Assembly: GCA_963621885.1 (NCBI GenBank)
Contig: CAVFFT010000029.1
Location: forward strand, 1 to 24,830
Direction of reading: 5' to 3'
Origin: UMGS1519 sp963621885
Lineage (GTDB): Bacteria; Actinomycetota; Coriobacteriia; Coriobacteriales; Eggerthellaceae
DNA: 24,830 nt
In this document: positions 14,688 to 21,604 of the stretch, in pieces
Numbering within the stretch: the first letter of the stretch is position 1
How the letters are laid out: each line of letters opens with the position of its first letter
Notes under the pieces: model-generated
The model's database searches: none
Told to the model about the DNA's origin: nothing
The model's input: only the letters and a program-made list of their open reading frames with translations
Program-made: the position numbers and the translations under genes

Positions 14688-15544
14688 GCCGTAACCTGGC
14701 AGCAGATTCCCACGAGGCCCGGGCCCGTGTGCACGAAGAGCGCGGGGGACACGTCGCCGAAATCGCGGATGTCGTCCGCGCCGGTGAAGGTCTCGCGAAT
14801 CGTCGCGAAAATGCTCTCGCGGTCCTGCGTGATGCCGGTGGCGAAGCCAATGCGGTAATGCACGGCGTCGGCGACATCCTTCTTCACCAGCTCGAGCTGC
14901 CGCTTCAGCGCCTTCTTCAGGCCGCGCGTCTTGGCGGCGATAACGTAAACGCCCGCCTTATCGCAGGTGATAATCGGCTTCAGATTGAGCGTCGACCCGA
15001 GCGTGTACACCGCCTTGCCAATGCGTCCGCCGCGATAGAGGTTCTCGAGCGTGTCGACGAGGAAGTACACATGCGAGCGGGAAACGCTTTCCTCCACGCG
15101 CGTGCAAATCTCGTCGAAGGGAAGTCCCTGTTCAATCAACTCGGCCGCGTAAAGCACGTTGATGCCGCCGCCCGCGCCAATGCTCTTGGTGTCGATGACG
15201 CGCGACTCGATCTCGGGATGCCCCACGAGCACGCTTTCGAAAAGATTGCAGGTGCTCGAAAGACCTGATGAGGTGGCAACGCAGAGAATCTGATCGTAAC
15301 CGTCTTCAATCGCCTGCTCCACGCATTGGGCGACATCCTGCGGGGAAGGGGTGGAGGTATGGGGGAGCTCTTCGGCGAGACGCTCATAGATATCCTGCGT
15401 GCTGATATCGAGGACCTCGCGGAATTGTTCGTTATGGTAATTCACCGAAAGGTACGCGCAATAGATGCCATAGCGCTCAAGATCTTCTTGCGGGACATTC
15501 GTGCCGGAATCAGTTATGAGGGCGATCCTCTTATCCATTCCCAT
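14684..15544 (-). CDS. DegV-family fatty-acid-binding protein
   Basis: A 286-residue DegV protein. The family binds a fatty acid in a cleft and, in Firmicutes, presents it to FakA kinase. Signatures are ITDSGTNVP at the N-terminus, TSTPSPQD (usual form TSQPSP), SSGLSST, FLVDTLENLYRGGRIGKA in the middle and VHTGPGLVGI at the end. No fakA-like gene is in the window. Two ATGs (15544 and 15538) share the same purine-rich site AAAAGGGGGG, so the start may be two residues shorter. The gene faces the MenE-MenC gene tail-to-tail, and the two stop codons overlap over 14684-14687. Confidence 0.92.
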   Translation of the reverse strand: MGMDKRIALITDSGTNVPQEDLERYGIYCAYLSVNYHNEQFREVLDISTQDIYERLAEELPHTSTPSPQDVAQCVEQAIEDGYDQILCVATSSGLSSTCNLFESVLVGHPEIESRVIDTKSIGAGGGINVLYAAELIEQGLPFDEICTRVEESVSRSHVYFLVDTLENLYRGGRIGKAVYTLGSTLNLKPIITCDKAGVYVIAAKTRGLKKALKRQLELVKKDVADAVHYRIGFATGITQDRESIFATIRETFTGADDIRDFGDVSPALFVHTGPGLVGICCQVTA

Positions 15545-15742
15545 GGCCCCCCTTTTCAGAAGTAGTAACGATTACAAAATGAAACACTTCTCGATTAACA
15601 TAAATAAGGGTCAATACTATATCTCGATATTTGTTAAAAAGATAGTGGATGAGCGGTTAATAGATGTTGCAGGTATTGGCAACAATAGAATAAAGTAATC
15701 GGAATAAGAAATTCCATCACTCGGACGAGGAAAGGGGCACTC
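15545..15742. other. AT-rich divergent promoter region
   Basis: This 198-base spacer between divergent degV and the DUF1836 gene is strikingly AT-rich at 15570-15715 compared with the window. It should hold promoters for both. TTGACC and several TTAACA/TATTGA words are present on the minus strand but none gives a clean -35/-10 pair at standard spacing. The DUF1836 gene has AGGAAAGGGG just before its ATG. Confidence 0.4.
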
Positions 15743-16375
15743 ATGGCGTCAGATCAAGGTGAAAACGAAGCCCGCGAGTATCCGGCGTACAACTGGGAAT
15801 CCTATTGCGAGCTGATCTCGCAGCTGCATTTGCCTCGCTTCGAGGAGATTCCCGATATCCCCCTGTACATGGACCAGCTCATTGGTTATGTCAGCAAGCA
15901 GGTGGAGCTCTTCGCGCTTCCTAACGAGAAGCTGCTGACGAATTCCATGGTGAACAACTACGTGAAGATGCGTCTGGTGCCGCAGCCGCAGGCGAAGCGC
16001 TATCAGCCGCTTCATGTGGCGTATCTCATTGTGGTGTGCCTCGCGAAGCGCATGTACTCGATGAACGAGATTGAGCGTCTTATTGGCATCGACATCCAGC
16101 ATCGCTTCCAGGCGCCGAGCGCCTACGACCGTTTCGTCGATCTTTTCGAGGGAAGCCTGCGGGCCTTCTTCTGCGGCGGATCGAAGGAAGGCGAGCTTGG
16201 CCGCATGAAGATGCGCGAGGTGCCGGGTTCCTTCGGCCTGGTCGTGGACGACTACGAGGCGCTGACCGACGTCGACCGCGCCTACCTGGTGTTCGCGAAC
16301 TCCATTGCGAGCAAGATCTATGTCGAGCAGATGCTCTTGAATCGCGATTACGAGCGCGCGCTCGAGCAGGCTTAA
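15743..16375 (+). CDS. DUF1836 domain protein
   Basis: A 210-residue protein matching, by recognition, the DUF1836 family: LYMDQLIGYV (about residues 41-50), LLTNSMVNNYVKMRLVPQPQAKRYQPLHVAYLIVVCLAKRMYSMNEIERLIG (about 64-115). The central part resembles a MerR-like or other helix-turn-helix DNA-binding core, so a regulatory role is often assumed, but the function is not established. It starts at the ATG at 15743 after AGGAAAGGGG. It is divergent from degV, which suggests a shared regulatory region. A GC-rich hairpin without a T-run follows at about 16401-16426. Confidence 0.8.
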   Translation: MASDQGENEAREYPAYNWESYCELISQLHLPRFEEIPDIPLYMDQLIGYVSKQVELFALPNEKLLTNSMVNNYVKMRLVPQPQAKRYQPLHVAYLIVVCLAKRMYSMNEIERLIGIDIQHRFQAPSAYDRFVDLFEGSLRAFFCGGSKEGELGRMKMREVPGSFGLVVDDYEALTDVDRAYLVFANSIASKIYVEQMLLNRDYERALEQA

Positions 16376-16487
16376 GAGAAATTTGCCTATGAAATAGCTG
16401 TGGCGGCGGGGCAATCCCACCGCCCGCGTCCGTGTCGTTTGCGCGACTCGTGGCTTTGGCGCATTGACGTGCTGCTACTCGTTTTAA

Positions 16488-16554
16488 CTTATGCTTCCAA
16501 TTCTTCCCACGCCGGACGTGCGTTTGAGGTGGAGAAATAAGGGGTAAGCATAAG
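16488..16554. promoter_or_regulatory. inverted repeat upstream of citrate synthase
   Basis: CTTATGCTT (16488-16496) and AAGCATAAG (16546-16554) are a perfect 9-bp inverted pair 49 bases apart, in the 257-base spacer before the citrate synthase gene. The left arm lies about 18 bases after TTGACG (16464-16469), where a -10 box is expected. It could be a pair of operator half-sites or a long stem-loop. A second -10-like TACAAT lies at 16584-16589. Confidence 0.4.
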
Positions 16555-16632
16555 CCTGTAACATGTACTTTACCGGGCTAGAGTACAATGTGCGCCTACT
16601 CTAAGAGGTCGAAGGGGTTTTAGGAGGCTTCC

Positions 16633-17976
16633 ATGGCTGATCATTTTGCACCGCTCTATTCCAATCTTGAGAAGTCGAACGAGGTGGATTCGTCCTATTT
16701 CGATCCGAACATCGTCAAGCGCGGCCTGCGCAATGCCGATGGATCGGGCGTGGTCGCCGGCATCACGAACATTTCGAATGTTCACGGCTACGTCATTTCC
16801 GATAACCGCAAAGCCCCTGTTGAAGGTCATCTGACTTTCCGCGGCTACGATATCGAAGACCTGGTGGAGAACGTATTTGGCGAAGGCCGCTTCGGTTTCG
16901 AGGAGGTCGCCTACCTTCTCATGTGCGGCAAGCTGCCCACGCGTGAAGAGCTGCTCCTTTTTGAAGAGGCCATCGACGAGCAGCGCGAGCTGCCGAACGG
17001 CTTCACCGAGCATCTGATTGCAGGCAACGTCTCGGTCAACATCATGAATGTGCTCGCGCGTTCGGTGCTGCTGCTGTATGCCCGCGCGGAAAATCCGGAA
17101 GACCGCAGCCTGCGCAACGAGATGATGACGGCGATTTCGCTGCTCTCGCGTCTGCCGCGCATCATGGTGCTTGCCTGGTACGCCAAGGAGGCGAAATTCA
17201 ACAACGGCTCGATGATCATCCACCCCTTCATCCCGGGTCAGGACACCGCCGAGACGATTCTTTCCATGCTGCGTCCCGACCGTCAGTTCCGTCCCGAAGA
17301 GGCGCGCATGCTCGACGTCATGATGACGCTGCATGCCGAGCACGGCGGCGGTAACAACTCGACCTTCGCGTGCCGCGTGCTTTCGTCCGCCGACACCGAT
17401 CCGTATTCCGCCTATGCGGCTGCGATTGGCAGCTTGAAGGGCTCCCGCCACGGTGGCGCGAACCACAAGGTGCGTGCGATGCAGGACGAGATCAAGAAGA
17501 ACGTCAGCAACTGGGAAGACGAGGGCGAGCTCGCCGATTACCTCGCGAAGATCGTGCGCAAGGAGGCCTTCGACCGTACGGGCCTCGTTTACGGCATGGG
17601 TCACGCGGTGTACACGCTGTCCGATCCGCGTGCTGTTATCTGCAAGCGCTATGCGAGCAAGCTTGCCGAGGGCACCGAGTTCGAGGCGGAGTTCAAGCTG
17701 CTTGAGGCCATCGAGCGCATCAGCCCCGAGGTGATGGCGAAGGAGCGCGGCATCAAGAAGACGATGTGCGCGAATATCGACATGTATACGGGCTTTGTGT
17801 ACAACATGCTTGGCATTCCGGCCGACCTGTTCACGCCTATTTTCGCATGCGCGCGTATGGCCGGCTGGTCGGCGCACCGCATCGAGGAGATCGTGAGCGG
17901 CAAGCGCATCATTCGCCCGGCTTACGGCACGACCGTGCTCGACCGTCCGTTCCTCGACATCGACGAGCGCGAGTAA
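16633..17976 (+). CDS. gltA: citrate synthase
   Basis: A 447-residue citrate synthase, condensing acetyl-CoA and oxaloacetate to citrate in the cytoplasm. Landmarks are GHLTFRGYDIEDL (65-77), HAEHGGGNNSTF (234-245), the catalytic H273 in SRHGGANH, H324 in GMGHAVY and D383 in NIDMYTGFVY, then the C-terminal ACARMAGWSAHRIEEI. AGGAGG at 16622-16627 precedes the ATG by 5 bases. Length is typical. The gene stands alone and ends in an intrinsic terminator at 18173-18199, after a stretch with an 87-bp duplication. In an anaerobe it probably feeds glutamate synthesis through a partial TCA pathway; that role is inference. Confidence 0.95.
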   Translation: MADHFAPLYSNLEKSNEVDSSYFDPNIVKRGLRNADGSGVVAGITNISNVHGYVISDNRKAPVEGHLTFRGYDIEDLVENVFGEGRFGFEEVAYLLMCGKLPTREELLLFEEAIDEQRELPNGFTEHLIAGNVSVNIMNVLARSVLLLYARAENPEDRSLRNEMMTAISLLSRLPRIMVLAWYAKEAKFNNGSMIIHPFIPGQDTAETILSMLRPDRQFRPEEARMLDVMMTLHAEHGGGNNSTFACRVLSSADTDPYSAYAAAIGSLKGSRHGGANHKVRAMQDEIKKNVSNWEDEGELADYLAKIVRKEAFDRTGLVYGMGHAVYTLSDPRAVICKRYASKLAEGTEFEAEFKLLEAIERISPEVMAKERGIKKTMCANIDMYTGFVYNMLGIPADLFTPIFACARMAGWSAHRIEEIVSGKRIIRPAYGTTVLDRPFLDIDERE

Positions 17977-17995
17977 CGCGAGCGGCGCGAGCGGC

Positions 17996-18138
17996 GCGGG
18001 CTAGCGTGAAGGCGGGCCCGAGCGGAAGGGACCGGCGCCAGCAGAGTGCGACAAGCGCATGGCAGGAGCTGGTGCGAGCGCCGCGGGCTAGCATGAAGGC
18101 GGGCCTGAGCGGCAGGAGCTGGCGCCAGCAGAGCGCGA
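17996..18138 (+). repeat. imperfect 87-bp tandem duplication after citrate synthase
   Basis: A copy starting at 17996 (GCGGGCTAGC) is repeated from 18083 with an offset of exactly 87 bases. The shared part is about 56 bases, through GCCAGCAGAG, with several substitutions. Between the citrate synthase stop and the first copy there is also a short 9-bp repeat of GCGAGCGGC type (17978-17997). No start signals support coding. It lies between the stop codon and the terminator, so it is in the 3' untranslated region. Confidence 0.8.
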
Positions 18139-18172
18139 ATTAACGCGAGCTGGGACAAGCTAAACACAAATG

Positions 18173-18199
18173 AGAGGCGGCATCGAGCCGCCTCTTTTC
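18173..18199 (+). terminator. intrinsic terminator of citrate synthase
   Basis: GAGGCGGC (18174-18181) pairs with GCCGCCTC (18187-18194) around ATCGA, with one further A-T pair at the base, followed by TTTTCTTCTC. Confidence 0.88.
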
Positions 18200-18370
18200 T
18201 TCTCTTTATGAGTGGTTGTGGTTCGAATGCGCTGGGACGACAGTTTTCGCCGCGCGAGCCACACCGCACATATTCTTCAGCACAAGTCCCGCAAGCGGAA
18301 AATGCTTAGCGCGCAACCCGGGCGAAGCGCGTGAACTTCGCGACGTGAACCCCGCAAGTGCGAGCTTCCG

Positions 18371-18565
18371 CTAGCGCTCCAAGAAACGCTGTATGAAAAC
18401 GATGAGAATGATGATGACGATAATGCCAATGAGCAGGACGTTCGAATTCGCCTGAATGCCGCGCTCGGTGATGGTGACGCCCAGGGCATCGCAGCCGGTC
18501 AGAGCGAGGATGGCGCCAAAGCAGCAGGTGATGATGGCGATGATTTTCAGGGTCTTCTTGTTCAT
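18371..18565 (-). CDS. small lipoprotein-like membrane protein
   Basis: A 64-residue protein I cannot name. The N-terminus MNKKTLKIIAIITCCFGAILALTGC looks like a lipoprotein signal peptide with lipobox LTGC and lipidated Cys at about residue 25. A second very hydrophobic helix (about residues 42-59, LLIGIIVIIILIVFIQ) ends in RFLER. If processed, it would be a lipid-anchored peptide with an extra membrane helix; if not, a two-helix membrane protein. The ATG at 18565 has AAAAGG about 10 bases upstream; the longer frame from 18625 adds 20 unlikely residues. It stands alone between the citrate synthase terminator and tRNA-Ser. Confidence 0.6.
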   Translation of the reverse strand: MNKKTLKIIAIITCCFGAILALTGCDALGVTITERGIQANSNVLLIGIIVIIILIVFIQRFLER

Positions 18566-18662
18566 GTGGCAGCCTTTTGTTGCGGAACGCTTCAGGTGTT
18601 CATGCCTGGCAGGCAGGATGTTCACGCCTGGCGCAAGGGCGGATACGGTATGTGGATATTAC

Positions 18663-18750
18663 TGGCGGAGGCGGTAGGATTCGAACCCACGAGACGTTTC
18701 CGCCTAACGGTTTTCAAGACCGCCGCCTTCAACCACTCGGCCACGCCTCC
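18663..18750 (-). tRNA. tRNA-Ser (anticodon UGA)
   Basis: An 88-base tRNA on the minus strand. Acceptor stem GGAGGCG (18744-18750) pairs with CGCCTCC (18667-18673), with discriminator G and an encoded CCA (18663-18665). The anticodon loop CTTGAAA gives UGA at 18714-18716. It has the long variable arm of serine tRNAs and the T-loop GGGTTCGAATCC. It reads UCA codons. Confidence 0.97.
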
Positions 18751-18759
18751 CGATATCAA

Positions 18760-18777
18760 TTGCCCGCGCGCGGGCAA
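18760..18777. promoter_or_regulatory. perfect 18-bp palindrome between tRNA-Ser and tadA
   Basis: TTGCCCGCGCGCGGGCAA is its own reverse complement. It lies 9 bases upstream of the tRNA-Ser 5' end and covers the place where the tadA -35 should be relative to the TATAAT at 18795-18800. It could be an operator for one or both divergent genes, or a hairpin in the tRNA precursor leader. Confidence 0.5.
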
Positions 18778-18794
18778 CAGTGGATAGGATAGCA

Positions 18795-18800
18795 TATAAT
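18795..18800 (+). promoter_or_regulatory. -10 box of tadA, suggesting a leaderless mRNA
   Basis: A perfect TATAAT ends 10 bases before the tadA ATG (18811). Transcription would begin about 4 bases before the ATG. No Shine-Dalgarno sequence is present, consistent with leaderless translation. Confidence 0.55.
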
Positions 18801-18810
18801 CATTGCTCTG

Positions 18811-19266
18811 ATGGAAGATGAAGTGTACATGCAACTGGCGCTGGAAGAGGCGCGTCGCGCCGCCAGCTTGGGCGAAGTGCCTATCGGAGCCGTTGTGGTG
18901 CACGAGGGCGAAGTAATCGCCCGCGCCTGCAATATGCGCGAGACACACAAGGATCCCGCAGGTCACGCGGAGTTTCTGGCCATTGAGGCCGCTTCCCGTT
19001 CTTTGGACGCCTGGCGATTGTCGGGCTGCAGCGTCTATGTGACGCTCGAGCCCTGTCTCATGTGCGCGGGCTTGATGTACCAGGCGCGCATCGCCCGCTG
19101 CGTGTATGGGGCCTATGACCCGAAGGCGGGAGCGCTCCATTCCCTGTATCAGGTGAATGCCGACACGCGCTTGAACCATGTGTTCGAGGCGCAGGGCGGC
19201 GTGCTCGAAGACGAATGCGCGCAGCTCTTGCGCGATTTCTTTCGCGCGCGGCGGAAGAAGAAATAG
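18811..19266 (+). CDS. tadA: tRNA-specific adenosine-34 deaminase
   Basis: A 151-residue zinc deaminase that converts A34 to inosine in tRNA-Arg(ACG). Zinc site: H52 with catalytic E54 in GHAEFLA, and C82/C85 in EPCLMCAG. ARIARCVYGAYDPKAGA follows as in TadA. The length is normal, with a basic C-terminus (RARRKKK) expected to help bind tRNA. No ribosome binding site precedes the ATG, and TATAAT lies just upstream, so the mRNA may be leaderless. The ispE gene starts 17 bases after the stop, so they form an operon. Confidence 0.95.
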   Translation: MEDEVYMQLALEEARRAASLGEVPIGAVVVHEGEVIARACNMRETHKDPAGHAEFLAIEAASRSLDAWRLSGCSVYVTLEPCLMCAGLMYQARIARCVYGAYDPKAGALHSLYQVNADTRLNHVFEAQGGVLEDECAQLLRDFFRARRKKK

Positions 19267-19283
19267 GAAAGGCGGAAAACAGC

Positions 19284-20279
19284 ATGCAAACGCTTAGGGT
19301 TTTGGCTCCGGCGAAGGTGAATCTCTTTTTGGGAATCGGGAAGCGTGATGCCGACGGCTATCATGCGGCGACGTCCATTCTTCACGCGCTGATGCTGCAT
19401 GACACCCTTTCTTTCTACTTTGTGCCTCCTGAACAGGTGTCTTACGAAAAGGAATTCAGTCCGGCGCTTTTCGAATTGGAAACCTGCGAGGAGGAGGGAC
19501 TCACCGTTGGCGTCGAAACGCTCTGGCGCGAAGGCATGGAGCCGGTCGAGATTCCCGTGGCGGACAACCTGGTGACGCGCGCGGTGCTCGCGGTCGCGCG
19601 GGCGTATGGCTTTCCGCAAAAGGGCTATCTGCGCGTGAATGTCGAGAAGCACATTCCCCTGCAGGCGGGGCTTGGCGGCGGTTCTTCCGATGCGGCGGCC
19701 GCGCTCGTGGCGTGCGCTCAGCTGTGGGGAATCAGCCTGGAAGACGAGAAGCTTCACGAGATCGCGCGTTCGCTTGGTGCCGATGTCGCCTTCTTCCTGC
19801 GGGGCGGATGCGGCGTCTATTCCGGTCGCGGCGACGTGTTCGAGCGCGCGCTTGAAACGCGCAAGGATGACGTGCTGCTGGTGATTCCCGAGGGTGGCGT
19901 TTCGACGGCGGAAGCCTATCGCACGTTCGACGAGGATCCGCTGCCGGTGCCTGCGGATGTGGAAGCGGCCGCTTTGGCGGCAGCTCGTGCGGCGGATGTG
20001 CCGCTGTTCAACAATCTGGAGGCGGCGGCGCACAAGCTGCTTCCCGCCTTGGATGAAGTGACGAACTGGGCAAACGCTGCTGAAGGTGTTCGCGAGGTGC
20101 TGCTTTCGGGCAGCGGTTCGGCCGTGTTCTGCGTGTGCGAGAGTCCGGATGCCGCTCTTCGTCTCGCGGTGGATGCGCGGGCGCAGGGTTGGCGCACGCG
20201 TGTGACGAGCTTTACGAAGCTGCGGGCGCAGGCGCTGCCGCAGGAAAGGCAGACGAATCTCGGCGCGACCCGCGTGTAA
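19284..20279 (+). CDS. ispE: 4-diphosphocytidyl-2-C-methyl-D-erythritol kinase
   Basis: A 331-residue GHMP kinase of the MEP isoprenoid pathway; it phosphorylates CDP-methylerythritol. Landmarks: APAKVNLFLGI at residues 8-18, the ATP-binding loop PLQAGLGGGSSDAAAAL (125-141), catalytic Asp in GADVAFFL (about 167), GVYSGRGD and C-terminal LLSGSGSAVF. It is slightly longer than the usual 280-310 residues. The ATG at 19284 is chosen because AGGAAAGG precedes it and APAKVNL should sit near the N-terminus; the earlier ATG at 19215 lies inside tadA. It is co-transcribed with tadA. The products feed isoprenoids, including the menaquinone side chain. Confidence 0.95.
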   Translation: MQTLRVLAPAKVNLFLGIGKRDADGYHAATSILHALMLHDTLSFYFVPPEQVSYEKEFSPALFELETCEEEGLTVGVETLWREGMEPVEIPVADNLVTRAVLAVARAYGFPQKGYLRVNVEKHIPLQAGLGGGSSDAAAALVACAQLWGISLEDEKLHEIARSLGADVAFFLRGGCGVYSGRGDVFERALETRKDDVLLVIPEGGVSTAEAYRTFDEDPLPVPADVEAAALAAARAADVPLFNNLEAAAHKLLPALDEVTNWANAAEGVREVLLSGSGSAVFCVCESPDAALRLAVDARAQGWRTRVTSFTKLRAQALPQERQTNLGATRV

Positions 20280-20281
20280 GC

Positions 20282-20326
20282 GCCGCTGACGGAAATGCCG
20301 CCGGTTGAAGTGCCGCCGAGGGTCGA
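20282..20326 (+). repeat. three degenerate 15-bp repeats after the ispE stop
   Basis: Units begin at 20282, 20297 and 20312, each starting GCCGC(T/C)G. In the ispE frame they would read PLTEM, PPVEV, PPRVE, but they lie after the stop codon. Confidence 0.5.
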
Positions 20327-20355
20327 GGCTCGCGGGCGTTGGGATGGTGCTGTGC

Positions 20356-20408
20356 GTGGCTAAAACGCGCGGTCAGCGGGAAGTCGCTGCAAGTGGCTAA
20401 AATGCGCG
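20356..20408 (+). repeat. 16-base direct repeat upstream of rnhA
   Basis: GTGGCTAAAACGCGCG (20356-20371) recurs at 20393-20408 with one change (C to T), a 37-base offset. A similar GGCTAAAACG occurs at 181-190. The copies lie 63-115 bases before rnhA and may be regulator sites. Confidence 0.55.
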
Positions 20409-20470
20409 AGTAATTGCGCTGCATGGAGCGTTTGATGAGATTGGCTGCGAATGGAGAAGGGAGCGCATTC

Positions 20471-20956
20471 GTGCAGCAGGTGACGATATACACCGATGGA
20501 TCGGCACGGGGAAACCCGGGTCCGGGCGGCTATGGCGCGGTTCTGCAATTCCGCGATGCCGCAGGTGAGCTGCATGAAAAGGAGCTCTCGGCAGGTTATG
20601 CCTGCACGACGAACAATCGCATGGAGCTGCTCGGGGTCATCGTCGCGCTTGAGGCCTTGAAGCGTCCCTGTCAGGTGGATGTCGTTTCCGATTCGCAATA
20701 CGTTGTGAAAGCATTCAACGACCATTGGGTTGACGGATGGCTCAAGCGCGGCTGGAAGAATTCGCAAAAGAAGCCCGTGAAGAATGTCGATCTTTGGAAG
20801 CGTCTGCTCGCGGCGAAGGAGCGTCACCAGGTGGTTTTCCACTGGGTGCGCGGCCATAACGGCCATCCGGAAAACGAGCGCTGTGACCAGTTGGCCACCA
20901 CCGCGGCCGATGGCAAGAACTTGCTCGAGGACACCGGCTTCACGCAAGCGGACTAG
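20471..20956 (+). CDS. rnhA: ribonuclease HI
   Basis: A 161-residue RNase HI, degrading the RNA strand of RNA-DNA hybrids. The active-site carboxylates are present: D9 in IYTDGSARGNPGPGGYG, E52 in NRMELLGVIVAL, D74 in VVSDSQYV and D139 in ENERCDQLA, plus H129 in WVRGHNGHPENE. The GTG at 20471 is preferred as start because GGAGAAGGGAG precedes it by about 8 bases and the protein then begins MQQVTIYTDGS as in the family. An in-frame ATG at 20435 or 20423 would add 12-16 residues without homology. The gene is probably transcribed on its own, 191 bases after ispE. Confidence 0.94.
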   Translation: MQQVTIYTDGSARGNPGPGGYGAVLQFRDAAGELHEKELSAGYACTTNNRMELLGVIVALEALKRPCQVDVVSDSQYVVKAFNDHWVDGWLKRGWKNSQKKPVKNVDLWKRLLAAKERHQVVFHWVRGHNGHPENERCDQLATTAADGKNLLEDTGFTQAD

Positions 20957-21139
20957 CTCCGCGGTTTCACTCGAAATGCTTCACCTCGGCTTGAGAGTGG
21001 CTCGTTGTTTGAATAGGACGGCGACTCTTGATGACATGTCATCGGATTTGCTACATCTCGCCGGCTTTGCGGATGCCTGCTCTTGATGACGTCGTTCCAG
21101 TTCAGCGGCTAGATTTCGCCAGCGGCCGTTGCCGCGGGC

Positions 21140-21601
21140 TTACCCTGTAATCAGCGTGACCAGGAACATGCCGAGAAATCCGAAAGCGGCGCCGCCGAGG
21201 TAACCCGCAATCACATCGCGGGCAAAGTGAACGCCACCCACGACGCGCACGACGGCGACAATCACGGTGGCAAGCAACACGCAGATGCCCGAAAGCGGAT
21301 GCACGAACACGAGCGAGCTGCCAATAAGCGCGCCCGAGCCCACATGGCGGCTCGGGAAGGATTTGCCCTGCTTGCGTGCTTCAAGCAGGGGAATGCTTGC
21401 ACCCACTTCGTAGGGGCGTGGCGCGTCGATGCGATCGCGTAGCCATGAGAGCAGCACGAAACCCGCCGCCGGAATCACCACAAGTCCCCACGCTTGGGGG
21501 ATCCCGGCGACAAAAGACCAGATCACCGCGCTTACATACACCACAACAACACCCGCGACGCAGATGCGGTTGATGGTGCGAAGCAGTGCGGCGATCTCCA
21601 T
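21140..21601 (-). CDS. PAP2-superfamily phosphatase-like membrane protein
   Basis: A 153-residue integral membrane protein with PAP2 phosphatase motifs: motif 1 RDRIDAPRP (about 55-63, the usual leading Lys replaced by Arg), motif 2 PSRH at 83-86 and motif 3 RVVGGVHFARDVIAG at 119-133, giving R119, H125 and D129 as catalytic residues. About four to five hydrophobic helices are visible. Such proteins dephosphorylate lipid phosphates such as undecaprenyl or prenyl diphosphates. It begins only 3 bases after the lutC stop and so is the last gene of the lut operon; its role there is unclear. A small GC-rich hairpin without T-run lies at about 21119-21132, beyond the stop. Confidence 0.88.
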   Translation of the reverse strand: MEIAALLRTINRICVAGVVVVYVSAVIWSFVAGIPQAWGLVVIPAAGFVLLSWLRDRIDAPRPYEVGASIPLLEARKQGKSFPSRHVGSGALIGSSLVFVHPLSGICVLLATVIVAVVRVVGGVHFARDVIAGYLGGAAFGFLGMFLVTLITG

Positions 21602-21604
21602 AAG

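Noticed and set aside
14729..15268. 179-codon plus-strand open frame opposite degV
   Set aside because: A shadow of the DegV coding sequence without start signals.
16570..17877. 435-codon minus-strand open frame opposite citrate synthase
   Set aside because: A shadow frame; its His/Arg-rich translation is typical of antisense GC-rich coding DNA.
18566..18792. Short open frames with GGRIRTHE or FEPTRRF-like translations
   Set aside because: These are the well-known false translations of the tRNA-Ser gene.
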